DNA of 64,000 bases. It comes from Paraphoma chrysanthemicola (Eukaryota; Ascomycota; Dothideomycetes; Pleosporales; Phaeosphaeriaceae). The notes under the pieces were generated by a model, which saw nothing but the letters and a program-made list of their open reading frames with translations, had not been told where the DNA came from and did not search any database. The position numbers and the translations under genes are program-made. The stretch lies in contig JAGMWG010000001.1 in the NCBI GenBank assembly GCA_020744225.1, positions 2,604,001 through 2,668,000 of the forward strand. Direction: 5' to 3'. The stretch's first letter is position 1. The number at the start of each line of letters is the position of its first letter. Of this stretch, positions 11,108-21,999 are shown piece after piece.

Positions 11108-12085
11108 CTACAACTTCTCAAACCTTTTCCTCTCCTCCTCCCCAGCCGCAACTCTCCCCATCGTCCACTCCCACAACTCCCGCTGCACAGCCTCATCCAT
11201 ACTCTGCACACTACTCTCCCTTTCCTTCCTCTTCTCGCAATACGCGCCTTTCTTGCCCTCCATTTCCTTTCCAACGACCAAAAAGGCCAGATTGGCCCCA
11301 CTCTCCGCCGGACTGTTCACATTATCGTTGACAGCCAAGCGCATCAACCTCGTCGTCCACGGCGCAATGTACGAGTTCAAAAACTTGAGAGACGGGGACG
11401 CATTGCGCGTAAAATTTGTGCCGAACATGAGCCCCGGGTCGAACGAGAGGACTGTCTTGCCCGTGTGCGAGGGATGCGAGGACATGTGTTTCCCGAGTGC
11501 GCGGGCCCAGATGACGTTTGCGGCTTTGGATGTGCAGTACCGATCGCGGCCGCTGCTGGCTTTGATCTGTTCTGCGTTTGGGGCTGCGATTTCAGAGGGC
11601 GTGGTGTATGCGGGCATCATGCCGAATGGCTTGGCTTGCACGGGGTCGTGGATGCCAGATGCGACGACGATGATACGGGCGTTGGAAGTGAGGGTGGGGG
11701 CAAGGAGGTGGAAGAGGAGGGCATGGGCGACGTGATTGATGGCGAAGTGTTGTTCGATGCCGTCGGATGTATATTCAATGCCACCGGGAAGTTGAATGCC
11801 GGCGTTGAGAACAAGGGCGCTGACGGGCGGAAGGTTGGCATCCAGGAAGGATTGGGCGAATGTGCGCGTAGTGGCCAGCGTGCTTAGATCCAAGGGCATG
11901 TATTTGACATTTTGTTGCTTGACCTTGGTGTTGATACGTGTCGCTGCCTTTTCGGAATCAGAGCGCGAGGCAACAATGATCAGAGATTGAGGGCATTGGC
12001 GGGCGAGGGAAAGGGCAGCTTGGTAGCCTAGGCCTGTGGTGCCGCCCGTGATGAGGATGCTGGCCGAGTATGTGGATGTAGACAT
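11108..12085 (-). CDS. short-chain dehydrogenase/reductase family protein
   Basis: Single exon, 325 aa from the ATG at 12085 (MSTSTYSASILITGG). SDR hallmarks: TGGTTGLG cofactor loop directly after the first strand, ASRSDSEK, DLSTL, LVLNAGI, VVASG and the catalytic YCTSKAAN (YxxxK). The C-terminal ~60 residues are charged (EGKKGAYCEKRKERESS). It belongs with the fungal oxidoreductases resembling 3-ketosteroid or protochlorophyllide reductases. The extra N-terminal residues that an upstream GTG would add are not used here. A TATA-like box lies about 75 bp upstream. The substrate is unknown. Confidence 0.85.
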   Translation of the reverse strand: MSTSTYSASILITGGTTGLGYQAALSLARQCPQSLIIVASRSDSEKAATRINTKVKQQNVKYMPLDLSTLATTRTFAQSFLDANLPPVSALVLNAGIQLPGGIEYTSDGIEQHFAINHVAHALLFHLLAPTLTSNARIIVVASGIHDPVQAKPFGMMPAYTTPSEIAAPNAEQIKASSGRDRYCTSKAANVIWARALGKHMSSHPSHTGKTVLSFDPGLMFGTNFTRNASPSLKFLNSYIAPWTTRLMRLAVNDNVNSPAESGANLAFLVVGKEMEGKKGAYCEKRKERESSVQSMDEAVQRELWEWTMGRVAAGEEERKRFEKL

Positions 12086-12159
12086 TCTGTTTGTCTTGCT
12101 TGAGGGTGAAGAGGAGTATTTGTGATGCTGAATACACTGAAGAATCGGAGGCCATGCTC

Positions 12160-12168
12160 TATATATAG
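12160..12168 (-). promoter_or_regulatory. TATA-like box of the SDR gene
   Basis: On the minus strand the sequence reads CTATATATA, about 75 bp before the ATG at 12085. This is a plausible position for a TATA element with a short 5' UTR. Confidence 0.45.
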
Positions 12169-12335
12169 TCCGGTAGTGGAGTGGAAATCCTTCGAAACGA
12201 TTAGGCCGCACTTTTGATCCTTCACATCTGGTCCGACCTGCAGCCCTTTCAGGATCAATTAGCCTTGGACCATCTTAGAGCCTTGGTAGCCTGCGCCTCG
12301 GATTGCGATAATAGTTGAGGCCTGTTGTTCTTACG

Positions 12336-12544
12336 GCACCTTGCATCGCCGGCGGGACACTCCCGAGTGCCTTCGCGTGGTTTGCATCTGCAGTACAACC
12401 TTTAGAATACATTGAGGGCCTCTAGGCTATTATGTTAAGGCTATCTTTGATGCTCTAGCAGCCTTTACATCTTTCTGCGCTGCCTGTAAAAAAGTTGTGA
12501 ATGGGGTGTGGACCTGTTGTCCAACCGGAGCTGCAAAGTTGCAG
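12336..12544 (+). repeat. dispersed repeat, copy A
   Basis: About 209 bp that align along their whole length with 34964-35175, 22 kb away and in the same orientation. Shared blocks in the same order include TGCCTTCGCGTG, a CTCTAG-CTATTAT-TTAAGGCT block, TCTGCGCTG and CCGGAGCTGCAAAG-TGCAG. Both copies are also preceded by GGTCCGAC, at 12230 and 34894. The copies differ mostly by transitions, as expected of an old repeat. No coding capacity or clear terminal repeats are visible, so the element class is unknown. Confidence 0.75.
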
Positions 12545-13248
12545 TCGTCCGATTTCAGCCCGATTCAGCCTCGCGCCAGATAGCAGCGAATGTGATTGGT
12601 GAAAGACGGCGCATTTGTGTCCGGATCAGAAATATTCAGATAATCAGTCAAATCAGAAAATCGCTTGGCAAAATCGCAATCCAATGCAGTCCTAATACTT
12701 CCGCAAGCTCAGATGTTTTTCCAATAATTCGTGCGCTTCCGTCACCATAACCTGTCAGAGAGTCCTGTATAGCTTCATATGCTTTACCCACGTAGTATGT
12801 ATTTTGCAAAGTGTACTGAAGACATTCAGGCCTCTGCATTAGAGCATTATCCTCCAACAATAGTGTTCTCTACTGCGCACACATTACTTGCAGGACCTCG
12901 TACCGACCAACACAAAGTTCCCACAGCTGAGGCACACATGCATCGCTCCATATCATGAGCCCTGAAGTTGTGCAGCATGATTTATTTCATTTTGGTAGTA
13001 GTGGTACAAATTATACTAGAGGATGAATGCGCCGATTCAATGCATATCCGGCGGTAACCATACCTGCCTGTACCTGATCCTGGTGGATGTTTTAAACCCC
13101 AACGCCTTGCGATGCATAAGAAAGCGGATCAAGAGAATCCACACTTTGGTACATGATGTTTCGAAAGAAAGAAAGAAAGGAAATCATGAGCACTTCAAGC
13201 CGCATATCAACTGAAGTCAGCGATGCCAGCAACCTCAAATCGACGTGC

Positions 13249-16200
13249 TCAAGACGGCGACCCTGCAAACGATGGCGTGGGGGCCACAGCGGCTGGAGAT
13301 GCGGCGGATGCATCTCGAAAAGTATCGCTCTGCTTCTTCTGCCCGTTGAGGAGCGGACAGAGCTTCTTGTTGGTCTTAATGTGCCCAACTTCACCACAAT
13401 TGGCACACTTCCTGGGAGTCGCGCCACCTTTGCCTGGGCCAACAGGCCCACCACCCTCCTTATCCTTGGGAAAGATGCCTTTCGCCTTCTCGCGACCCTC
13501 ACGACGTTCAATGTTGCGAGCCAGACGAGCGAATTCCGCCTTGAGCTTGATGATCTGCTGCCTGTCGTATTCATCGTCGCCCGTTGGCTTGATGTCGTCG
13601 AGCTTCATATTCATCAAACGCTCTTGCTTCTTGCGCTTGAGGTAAAGCTTGATAACCTCTGGGTCGGTAACCGTCTCAACGATATCCTCGTACTCATCAT
13701 ACTTGTTCTTGATGGTACGAGTGATGCGCAGCTTCTTCCCACGGGATTCGGCGCCACTATTGCGCGAGAATTGAGACATGGTATCATCGTCTCCGCGCAT
13801 AAGAGCCGGCGTACCAACCTCGGAGCGCTGTCGATTCGCATTACGGATAGCAGAGTCGACGTCCTCGTCTTGCTCGTCCGGAGGGTTTGTCGCAGATAAC
13901 GAATCCTTCTGCTTGTTCCAAATGCGCTTGATGGCGTTCTCGTACATCATCTGCTGTCGCTGAACGTTGTAGCTGTGGCCGCCGAGTTCCTTGAGTTTCT
14001 TCGCGTCGACCCTATCAGCCGCACTCTCACCCACGTCTCGGAAGCCACCCTTCATAGACACCTTGATGAAGCTGAAACCAAGGCCTTGCCCAGTAGGATC
14101 ACCCTCTCCGTGCAGTTCGAGCATGGCTTTGCCAGCGCATGCATTTAAGAAGTTCTTGGTGGTGTTCCAAGGGGCCAACTTGAGATCCATGTTTTCGCCG
14201 TCTTGCTCCTCCTCATCATCCTTGATCTCGTTAGACTTAATTCCCGCATCCTGGAGCTGTTTGTCGCCGGCATGCATCGAGTCTATGAGACACACGTCCT
14301 CCGGCTTGATCCAAGTGCGTAGAATCGGTTCTTCGGGAATAGTCTCGCCTGGGACTGGCTCCCAAGTGCCAATCTCTTTCTGATACTTCATAATTTCTCG
14401 CATACGCGAACGATTTTGTGCAATTTCTGTGCCGGGAAGATGCTGTTTGATCATTTCATTGCTGACCCATGGCTGACGCGCGCCCTTGTCCCTGCCACGT
14501 CTGTACAGGCGGAAAGCCAACATCTTGAGACGCTTCTTGGATGCTTCGGTGACCTTGCGAGCGTGTGTGCCAGGGACCTCTACAGACGGGAATTGCTGGC
14601 CAACAACAAGCAAGTTCGGGATGTTGCGCATGTAGTACTTGGAACCATTAACACCAGTATGGCTTCGGCTGACGAGGAAGTCGGTCGACTCAGGTGTGTG
14701 CTTGAAGACAGGCGCACGATACATGGCGTTGTGCATTGTAAGAACCTCCTGGCCTGGCTCGACCTGTCCAAATAACGAGAAAGGACTCTTGTCTTGCGGT
14801 AGCAGCACCGAGGTCTCGCCAATACCATCTTCTCGCTTGGGACGCGCTGTGTCTTCGTTGTCCTTGCGGCGATAATAGTTGAGGATCTTGACGCCCATAC
14901 CGAAATTGGACAATGTTGTCGGATACTCTTCAGAATATTCTGCAAGCAGGAGATCTGAATTGTCCCCGACGTTGAGGTCTTCTGCTGTGACAAAGGCTTC
15001 AGACGGCTTGAGACTCTTCTTCTGTTTCCTCTTGATTGACTTGAGCACAGAGATGCCAGCGCGCTCGCCGGGCTTGAAGTGAATGGTCGGTCGATGGAAT
15101 GATCGAAGCTCGCGATCAGACAGAGCAACCTTGTAAAATGGATACTGCAGCTTCAAGGCGGGCAGGCTGTGCTCGACATTCATGTGGCCAATTGTGCTGC
15201 GCACTTTCTGTGTGCTGCTCTCCTTGAGCGCATCATACGCCTCGTCATTAGAGATGTTGTACCGCTTGAACATAGGGTTCGCAAGACTGCCGCGATTATC
15301 GCGCTTGAGACCAAGGCCTGTCCTCGGCTTCGGTGGCTCAGCACTCGGCTGCTGGACATCTAGGAGGAGATGAGGGTCGTTCATGTCCAGGAGAATCTTC
15401 TTCGAGAGTCTGGCAGTCTCGAGCTCGGGATCATCCCATGTAGGCAAGTCCATGTGATCGTAGACTGAAAATTGAACGGCCTCTGCACGGGTGCCGAGGC
15501 GTCGCTTCTTCGTTGGGACTGGACTGGCCCAGCTTTGATCCATCTGATCTGGGTTGCTATCCGGAGGCGTTATTGGCTCTCGATGGTCATCCGAAATGGT
15601 TCCTTCGCTCGATTCATCCGGGACAGCCCAGTCCTCGCAAGCGATTATGAGATCGTTCCAAGAGACATTGCCAATCTTCTCGTGTTCGTCAATGGGCTCA
15701 ACATTGTCTAAATCTATTTGCTCATCGGTTTGGCGAAGCTCTTCGGCATCATCCAAGATGTAGATCAGACCGCCACGTTCTTCCTCGGACGACTTGCCAC
15801 CCTTCTGGGCAGGAATTGTGGAAGGTAGTCGGAATGCTTTTTCTTGGTCTGTCGCCATGTCGAGACTGACTTTCGTCAACGCCATGAGCTTGGGCGGCTT
15901 TTGTGGGACCTTGGGAATGTAGTAGGCGCGTTTGCGGGGCATCAGGCTGTAGAAGCGAGGAGGCTTGTCCGGCTCGAAGTTGGGCCATATCTTCTCGAAC
16001 TCCTCCGCAGTCGTCTTGTCGGCTTCTTCCTCCTCGCCCCACTCCATCCGCTTTAGCAAGCGCATCTGAAGGAGGTACTCCGGGTTGTCTCGATAGTCAT
16101 CATCGTCGTCGTCAGGCTGCGGCGCACTTATGTTGGCGGGGATAGCTGGTCGTCCAGGACCATCGCTGGGGCCACCGGAACCACCAAGACGTCCGCCGAG

Positions 16201-16623
16201 CGCGTCCTCGATGGAGTCAAGCGGGTTATCCTCGTTCTGAGCGTCATCTGCCTCGGGATCCGAATTGAAGCCCCCTCCAAATAGGTCGTCCAGCATCTGC
16301 GACTCCGCCGCGTCGGCATCAGCGCCATCTGCTGGTCCGGCGTCCATAGCCCCACTCAACGCTTGGAGGTCCAACTCCAGCTGCTGCTCACTGGCGAGTG
16401 CATTGGCGGTTGCCTCATCGGCTTCATCGTCGGAGGCCAAATCGTCAATGTCCTCGAAGTCGATCGCATCGTCAGCCTTTTCGCCCGCATCGTTGACCTG
16501 ACCGATAATGCCCTGTAGAATATCTTCTTCGCCTTCTGCAGCACCTTCGGCCATCTGCCGCATGATCGTGTCGAAATCATCATCAGGCTCGTCGCCCCCG
16601 TTACGGGGGTTCGCGGCGCTCAT
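13249..16623 (-). CDS. TAF1: transcription initiation factor TFIID subunit 1 (TAF1)
   Basis: Intronless frame of 1,124 aa from the ATG at 16623. TAF1 is the large scaffold of TFIID at RNA polymerase II promoters. The first ~200 residues are strongly acidic (runs of Asp/Glu), as in the TBP-inhibiting N-terminus. The central part carries the conserved TAF1 core, with features such as FSLFGQVEPGQEVLTMHN and LLVVGQQFPSVEVPG, then YQKEIGTWEPVPGE and APWNTTKNFLNA. A zinc knuckle near the end has Cys1073, Cys1076, His1081 and Cys1089. There are no bromodomains, which is normal for fungal TAF1 since Bdf-type proteins supply that function. A Ser/Ala/Pro tail ends the protein. The start is the first ATG, in good context. 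Confidence 0.92.
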   Translation of the reverse strand: MSAANPRNGGDEPDDDFDTIMRQMAEGAAEGEEDILQGIIGQVNDAGEKADDAIDFEDIDDLASDDEADEATANALASEQQLELDLQALSGAMDAGPADGADADAAESQMLDDLFGGGFNSDPEADDAQNEDNPLDSIEDALGGRLGGSGGPSDGPGRPAIPANISAPQPDDDDDDYRDNPEYLLQMRLLKRMEWGEEEEADKTTAEEFEKIWPNFEPDKPPRFYSLMPRKRAYYIPKVPQKPPKLMALTKVSLDMATDQEKAFRLPSTIPAQKGGKSSEEERGGLIYILDDAEELRQTDEQIDLDNVEPIDEHEKIGNVSWNDLIIACEDWAVPDESSEGTISDDHREPITPPDSNPDQMDQSWASPVPTKKRRLGTRAEAVQFSVYDHMDLPTWDDPELETARLSKKILLDMNDPHLLLDVQQPSAEPPKPRTGLGLKRDNRGSLANPMFKRYNISNDEAYDALKESSTQKVRSTIGHMNVEHSLPALKLQYPFYKVALSDRELRSFHRPTIHFKPGERAGISVLKSIKRKQKKSLKPSEAFVTAEDLNVGDNSDLLLAEYSEEYPTTLSNFGMGVKILNYYRRKDNEDTARPKREDGIGETSVLLPQDKSPFSLFGQVEPGQEVLTMHNAMYRAPVFKHTPESTDFLVSRSHTGVNGSKYYMRNIPNLLVVGQQFPSVEVPGTHARKVTEASKKRLKMLAFRLYRRGRDKGARQPWVSNEMIKQHLPGTEIAQNRSRMREIMKYQKEIGTWEPVPGETIPEEPILRTWIKPEDVCLIDSMHAGDKQLQDAGIKSNEIKDDEEEQDGENMDLKLAPWNTTKNFLNACAGKAMLELHGEGDPTGQGLGFSFIKVSMKGGFRDVGESAADRVDAKKLKELGGHSYNVQRQQMMYENAIKRIWNKQKDSLSATNPPDEQDEDVDSAIRNANRQRSEVGTPALMRGDDDTMSQFSRNSGAESRGKKLRITRTIKNKYDEYEDIVETVTDPEVIKLYLKRKKQERLMNMKLDDIKPTGDDEYDRQQIIKLKAEFARLARNIERREGREKAKGIFPKDKEGGGPVGPGKGGATPRKCANCGEVGHIKTNKKLCPLLNGQKKQSDTFRDASAASPAAVAPTPSFAGSPS

Positions 16624-17331
16624 GGTCGCGTGTGGGTTACGGTGTCGCAGCGATAGTGGCGCCGAAAAGGTAGGTTTTCGAGGCCGAGGGACGGCTAGTA
16701 ATTATATCGGGAAGCGGTGGCTGCGGTCGGGGAGCGGATGTGCACCGCGAGGCAGGTGAAACTGCGACGACAAGCGGCCCGTCATTCACGCTTGACGCAA
16801 CCGCGGCTGGTGCGGGTGGTGCTCGGTCGCGTGGCTGTGGCTATGGCGACGATCTGCCTGTAATATCTCGTCGCTTCGGGTATCGTGTTCAGAGAGGTCG
16901 TCGCGTCGAAGATGCCCGCGGGCACTGTGTCGTGTAAAGGTGATGGAAGGCTGCCGTCGAACATGGTTCCGCGGCGATGTCCGTGCGTAGGCCCGCTTTG
17001 TGCCGCATAGCCAATTAGCTCAACTCACACAGAGAGCACACGTCTTTGCTCGAATGTACACTCAGGTTGCGGATTTTCATTTCAGGTATCGAGACATGAT
17101 TCTGCTGGCATACTATCTACATGTAAACGATACAGTAGTATCATGAACCGGTCACGCCAAGTTGGCCTTTCTCACGGTCCTTTCTCGAACACAAATTGCT
17201 TGAATTGGCGTCGATCGGTCAGGAGATACTTGCTGTCCATCGGCATAGGAATGCTTCTTCCAATCTAGTACGCGGAAAGTGTTTGTAACGCCTCTTGCTT
17301 GTGTAGCAAACGAAGTCCGTGCTCTCTGCTC
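16624..17331. other. intergenic region upstream of TAF1
   Basis: 708 bases holding the TAF1 promoter and the TGS1 3' UTR. GC-rich next to the TAF1 start and otherwise featureless. Confidence 0.45.
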
Positions 17332-18242
17332 TCATGGCTCCTGCTCCTCAACATCGAACTTGAAGTCACCGAAATAGACGCACAGAGCCTGTGACATTAG
17401 CACTGCTCTGTCAGTAATAGTAGCCAGCACTTACTTTACTGGCGCCCGTTATGGTATAGTGCGCCACTTCCAGCTTATTCCCATCCTGCGCATATCGCGC
17501 TATCTGGTTGAGATCTGAGTTGCGCGGCAGATAAAGAACGACCTCGTCGCTGTACTTGGTGAAACTCTTGTACAACTTCTCCAGATTGTAGGGCTCCATC
17601 TTAGTTAGATCAAATATGTTGGAGACTCCGTACTCCGTGCCTGCAACAGTTAGCAACTATACATGGAAGTGAGCGAAGCACACTCACCACCCCACGGCGG
17701 GCTTGCGAAGATGACCACGTTCTTATTGCCTGAAAATCTATTGATGGCATCAAAGCAATCGCCAGTAAGCCAGAAGATTTTGCTTGAGACACCATAGACT
17801 TCTGCGTTATGCTTGGCGCATTTCATCGTCTTCGGATCTTTCTCGATGGCGAAGATACGCTCCCATCGTCCCGAGCGAGCTAGGGCGATGGCGTTACCAC
17901 CGACTCCCGCGAAGGCGTCGACGATAACGGTCTTCTCTTTTGGTGCCGACTCCGCGATGTGAGCGGCAATCTTACTTTGGAAAGTTAGATTTAGAAAATG
18001 CGTGAATTGGGTAGAAATACTTTGCGATAGGTTCTGGAGTAACGCCGAACCACGCGTCCTCTGTCATCCATATGCCCTTGTCATACTGCTCCCAGATCTT
18101 GTAGCGCTGGTGCCAATATCTTCATTCTGTCAGCCGTTTGCCAGAAGTGTGCTTTCAGTAACTCTTACTTCTTGAGATGCTCAGGAAATTGGTCAACATG
18201 CAGCCATTCATGGATGCCCGTCTCATCAGGCTTTGACGACAT
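17332..18242 (-). CDS. TGS1: trimethylguanosine synthase (snRNA/snoRNA cap hypermethylase)
   Basis: Five exons (18242-18169, 18119-18021, 17974-17688, 17640-17435, 17388-17332) joined by introns of 46-49 bp give 240 aa. TGS1 converts the m7G cap of snRNAs and snoRNAs to 2,2,7-trimethylguanosine in the nucleus/nucleolus. Diagnostic parts: the N-terminal YDKGIWMTEDAWFGVTPE signature, SAM-binding VDAFAGVGGN (residues 77-85) and the catalytic SPPWGG loop (149-154), whose Trp stacks on the cap guanine; the last motif is split by an intron. The length matches compact fungal enzymes, which lack the long N-terminal domain of animal TGS1. Every splice junction restores the family consensus. The 412-bp divergent spacer is shared with the GRASP gene. 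Confidence 0.92.
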
Positions 18243-18654
18243 AATAACCGCCTCGATAGTTCTTCCGGATCACCGCTATTGGTTCGATTTCTATAGAACC
18301 AGGTTGAATGAATGTAGGTAAGCGCGAGAATAGGCAGCCCGTGGATGTAGGAAAGCAAACTTATGGCACTAGGCCGACAAAGGCTAGCACAAGTTAAACG
18401 CGACTGCCCGCTTAGGCTGTTGACACAGTACGATCTGGGTGTCCATTCACGCCACTCAGTCATAGATTTTCCCCCATTCGTTGTACATAAGAAAGTCCGT
18501 GGCGGTCTCGAGGTGCGCGTTTGAGCCTCATCGACCTGGCATTAGCGCCAAAGCTAGGACCACCAAGTCTCAACTCCATAACCTCCAGATGTCCTCGAGC
18601 ATCACCACATCAACTCCGCCTCCTAGTCCGACATCTCCTTCGTAGCCCCTCATC
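18243..18654. other. divergent promoter region (TGS1 / GRASP)
   Basis: 412 bases between opposite start codons. No TATA box or recognised site. Confidence 0.4.
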
Positions 18655-19932
18655 ATGTCCATGTTCGGTGCGCTGAACCGCTTCATCTCGCGTCTTGACG
18701 CAGCGCCCGTCGATGAGCAACAGTCTTCTGTCCAGGGAGCGTATGGCTTCCAGATATTGAAGAACACGAATCAGGAAGTGCCACTGGAACCGTGGTTTGA
18801 CTTTATTATCGGGATCAACGGAAGGACTATTGTGAGTCGCCACGAAAGAGCCGGGCATTAAGGCTTGAGAAGTCGTGCTGTTCGTGGGACGCCCGCTAAT
18901 CTGGGACGCAGGACAACCCTGACCCAACACTTTTCGCGACTGAAGTGCGGAATTGTGCAGGACAGACGATCAGTCTAGGTGTCTTCAGTGCAAAAGTAAG
19001 TGATATGTACTTGTCCGTCACATTTCATTCATCTTTTCAAGAGTCAAGCGTTGCGCATGTGGTTTATTGCTATCTCACACTTCCACACGTATCAAAATTG
19101 TCGCAGATCTGTCTTCTCACACTTCCCGAATACCTGTTGATCGAAATTGCAGGGCCAAAAGATTCGCGAAGTCTACATCTCCATCCCAGCCGACACTCCT
19201 ACTCTCGGCATCTCACTCCAATGGTCTCCTCTCACCCTCGCTGAAGATGTCTGGCACATCCTCGACGTAATCCCCAACTCTCCCGCCGATGTAGCTGGCC
19301 TCCTGCCATATGGCGACTACGTCATCGGCAGCCCTGAAGGCCTTGTCCGCGGCGACTCTGGGCTCGGAGAGCTTGTTGAAGACTTTCTGAACCGCCCGTT
19401 GCGCTTGATCGTGTACAACCACGAGTACGACGTCACGCGGCCTGTCACCATTACTCCCAGTCGCGGGTGGGGCGGCGAGGGTGCGCTTGGTTGTGTGCTT
19501 GGCTTCGGCGCGCTGCATCGCATTCCTGCGAGTTTGGAAGAGCCGCCTGTCGCGCCTGGTGAGACGCTATTCTCAAGCGACGCCGCGCCAACTTCTTTCG
19601 ACGAGAAGCATCCGCCCGTCGACCAAGGCGCGCCCTCGGAACTCTTCGTCCCAGCCAACATCATGGCGTTGCCATCAAAGTCTCCGCCTCCGCCAGGCAG
19701 CGCGCCGCCCAAAAAGAAAGGCAGGGCGCACCACGTAGTCAGCCCAGCAGGCGGCGGACTTGACGACTACTTCAAAGAGGGTGAAGAGAAGAGTCTAGCA
19801 ATCGACAATGCGCCCACAGCCAAGTCTGGCGGTGTGCCTCCGCCCCCTAAAGCAGGCGGTCCACCTCGCGGCCCACCGTCCAAGACAGGGACGCCGGTGC
19901 AAGGCGATGCAGATGCAGGTTCAGAAGCATGA
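18655..19932 (+). CDS. GRH1: GRASP55/65-family Golgi reassembly stacking protein (Grh1-like)
   Basis: Exons 18655-18831, 18912-18995 and 19153-19932 (introns 80 and 157 bp) give 346 aa. The first ~215 residues form the two PDZ-like GRASP domains: GAYGFQILKNTNQEVPLEPWFDF, then EVYISIPADTPTLGISLQW and IPNSPADVAGLLPYGDYVIG. A Pro/Gly-rich tail follows (PPPPGSAPPKKK, PPPPKAGGPPRG). Such proteins tether early Golgi membranes and act in unconventional secretion. There is no Gly2 for myristoylation. The amphipathic start MSMFGALNRFISRLD suggests membrane attachment through an N-terminal helix, as in yeast Grh1. The second intron is about three times the local average. Confidence 0.92.
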
Positions 19933-20045
19933 GTAGTATGTTGTGTGACACGACACACCTGATTCAAACATTAGCATGAAACACAACATCACAAACGAAA
20001 CAAATCGAAACGTACCCATTCCTGTTCTTCAAGCATCGCCCCAAA

Positions 20046-20357
20046 CTACTCGTCTCCTGCCCCCAACTCCTCTCTAAACCGACTAACCCGCCTTGTCTTC
20101 TTCTGGCTCCAGTCCACGCTCTCTTGCGACGCGTTTGAGGTCTGGTCGTCCGTCATGAACGAGTCTATGCGTGTGTTCGTTTCGGGGCGTTTCACGCTGA
20201 AGCCAGATCCGGAGCTTGAGCTGGAGCCTTCCCGGCGACCGGATACGACTTCGAAGCTGGATGTTGGCGAGGAAGCAGGCGAGGAAGCGGGTGATGAAGA
20301 GGGGGAGATCGAGATTGCGGTTTTGATTTTTGTGGTGAGAGTGCGAAAGATAGGCAT
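20046..20357 (-). CDS. small Ser-rich hypothetical protein
   Basis: Single frame of 103 aa from ATG 20357 to TGA 20046, in convergent orientation to the GRASP gene. The N-terminus (MPIFRTLTTKIKTAISIS) is basic and amphipathic; a tandem SSPA-type repeat follows, encoded by a 12-bp GC-rich repeat, then a Ser/Gly run and a charged tail. It would be mostly disordered. No family recognised. Independent expression is unproven. Confidence 0.45.
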   Translation of the reverse strand: MPIFRTLTTKIKTAISISPSSSPASSPASSPTSSFEVVSGRREGSSSSSGSGFSVKRPETNTRIDSFMTDDQTSNASQESVDWSQKKTRRVSRFREELGAGDE

Positions 20358-21999
20358 TTTGTATGTGTGTCGTGGGCTTTTTGCGTGACTGGATCAGATT
20401 GGATAGGTTTCGGTTCGTTGAGTCCGTTTGGAATCGAAGTCGCAATAACGATACGTAGAGATTCGTAAAGCAAGGAGCACACGACCCTTTTCTATATACA
20501 CACAACTCTCCCCGCTAACCGCACTTTCCCTCAAGTCCATAAATGGCAACCCAGGCACACCCATCCAATACACGCCCGCAGTAGCCCCAAACAGCGCCTT
20601 CATGCGCGACACTTCCAGACCAATGTGGGTCACAGGGCAGCCCTGCGCTAGCGCGCAGATCGACGGGAAAGGTACGAACACAGACACTGTTCACACTGGA
20701 TCCTCGGAACATAAGTTTAACCACGGTCGCCGCGTGGAACGGTTGCGCTTAGCTTTTGCGACGGCGTTGCGAGGAGTTTGAATGTTTGGTACGAGGCTTG
20801 ACTCTGACGCGTGGAGCGACCGCGACGTCGCCGAGGAGCTTCGCGCGAGAAAGGAACGGAGCGACGTTTTGGGAAAGCGACGGGTTTCCTAGGGACCGCC
20901 TTTTCCCCACACGTGCACACACCGCCTGTTGCTGCAGGCGCTGCTCGATCTGCCGCTCCGAGGACGTCGTCTAAGTTGCTGTTTTGCAGCGTAAATGCAC
21001 AAACGGCTATTGGTTGGGTGCTGCATATTGCAGAAGCGAAACGGGGTGATGTGCGAGTGCGCAAGTCATGCGCAGAGTTCCACTTACGTAGGCGGCAGTC
21101 ACACGATGTGAAGATGCGACTGCCTTTCCTTGATTGAGGACTCTGCCTTCACGTGGCTAGAATTTCGGACTTGAGATGGGGTATGCTTCGGAAATTCAGA
21201 TCAACAGTCCGGAGCAGAATGCACTAACGGCAGATACCAACGGACAGGCCTCCGCAGCCCCTTTCGTCGTGATTACAGAAGCCGTTGAGAGACCCTGGGA
21301 CCGAAGCTATAATACCCACTTCGCTTCTCTGCCCTGCAGCAACGACAGCGCAGAAATGGTTAAGTCGTGTCAGTAGCGACATGTGAGTACGATGTTTGCG
21401 GCTTGCCGTTCTCCACAGCAAATTTCCAACCCGGTTGTCTAGACTTTCATATCGTTCAGGCGGTTCACGGGTATTGTTGGGTCGGGGGCCATGTGAGTCG
21501 CGGCTGGAATCTTTTCGAGCCGCGTAGATGTCGATGTCACCAGAAAGCCTATTAAAATGAGGTTCGGTGGTCGTCAGCGAAACTACCACATGTTGACTGA
21601 GGGCACGTGAGAGACTAAATCGGGCGTATGTCATGTGCATTGCGAGCTTGTTCAGGGTGAGTCACTTCTCACAAGTCATACTGCGTTCCCACAGTTTCGC
21701 AATATTGTCAAGTTGAATAGCGACCTGTTCTCGACAGTCATTCATTAAAAGAACAACACTAGCACAGTCCGACGTCTCTGTAGAGGTGGGTTCCACTTTA
21801 TGTGGCCCTTGAAGATGTCAAGTAACGCCAATGCACCGCCAGTGATCTATCGGTTGCCCATGTTAATGAGAAATACCAGCGGCAACTGCCCTGCAGAGCT
21901 GGAGACATGTTGAAAGAACTGAAGAGATGCAAGATTTTGACGAATAGGCAAATATCCTCCGGCGCCGGCATATGATCGCAGAACGGGATTTACGAGAAC
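20358..21999. other. long intergenic region
   Basis: About 1.6 kb. Frames such as 20717-21064 (-) and 20811-21137 (+) overlap each other on opposite strands, are rich in Arg/Ser/Cys and lack recognisable motifs. I see no supportable gene. Confidence 0.4.

Larger units (their letters stand above)
12086..13248. other. intergenic region containing dispersed repeat copy A
   Basis: 1,163 bases between the SDR start and the TAF1 stop. It holds the SDR promoter, a repeat copy (12336-12544) and the TAF1 3' UTR with a short GAAA microsatellite near 13163. No coding frame stands out. Confidence 0.5.

Noticed and set aside
11465..11887. Plus-strand Gly/Asp/Val-rich frame opposite the second SDR gene
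   Set aside because: Antisense of the SDR coding region, which carries all the expected catalytic motifs.
13163..13182. GAAA microsatellite in the TAF1 3' region
   Set aside because: Only about four units long; common background simple sequence.
18280..18303. Possible tRNA B-box (GGTTCGATT) between TGS1 and GRASP
   Set aside because: The flanking bases do not form a T-arm stem and no matching A-box, anticodon or acceptor arm is present.
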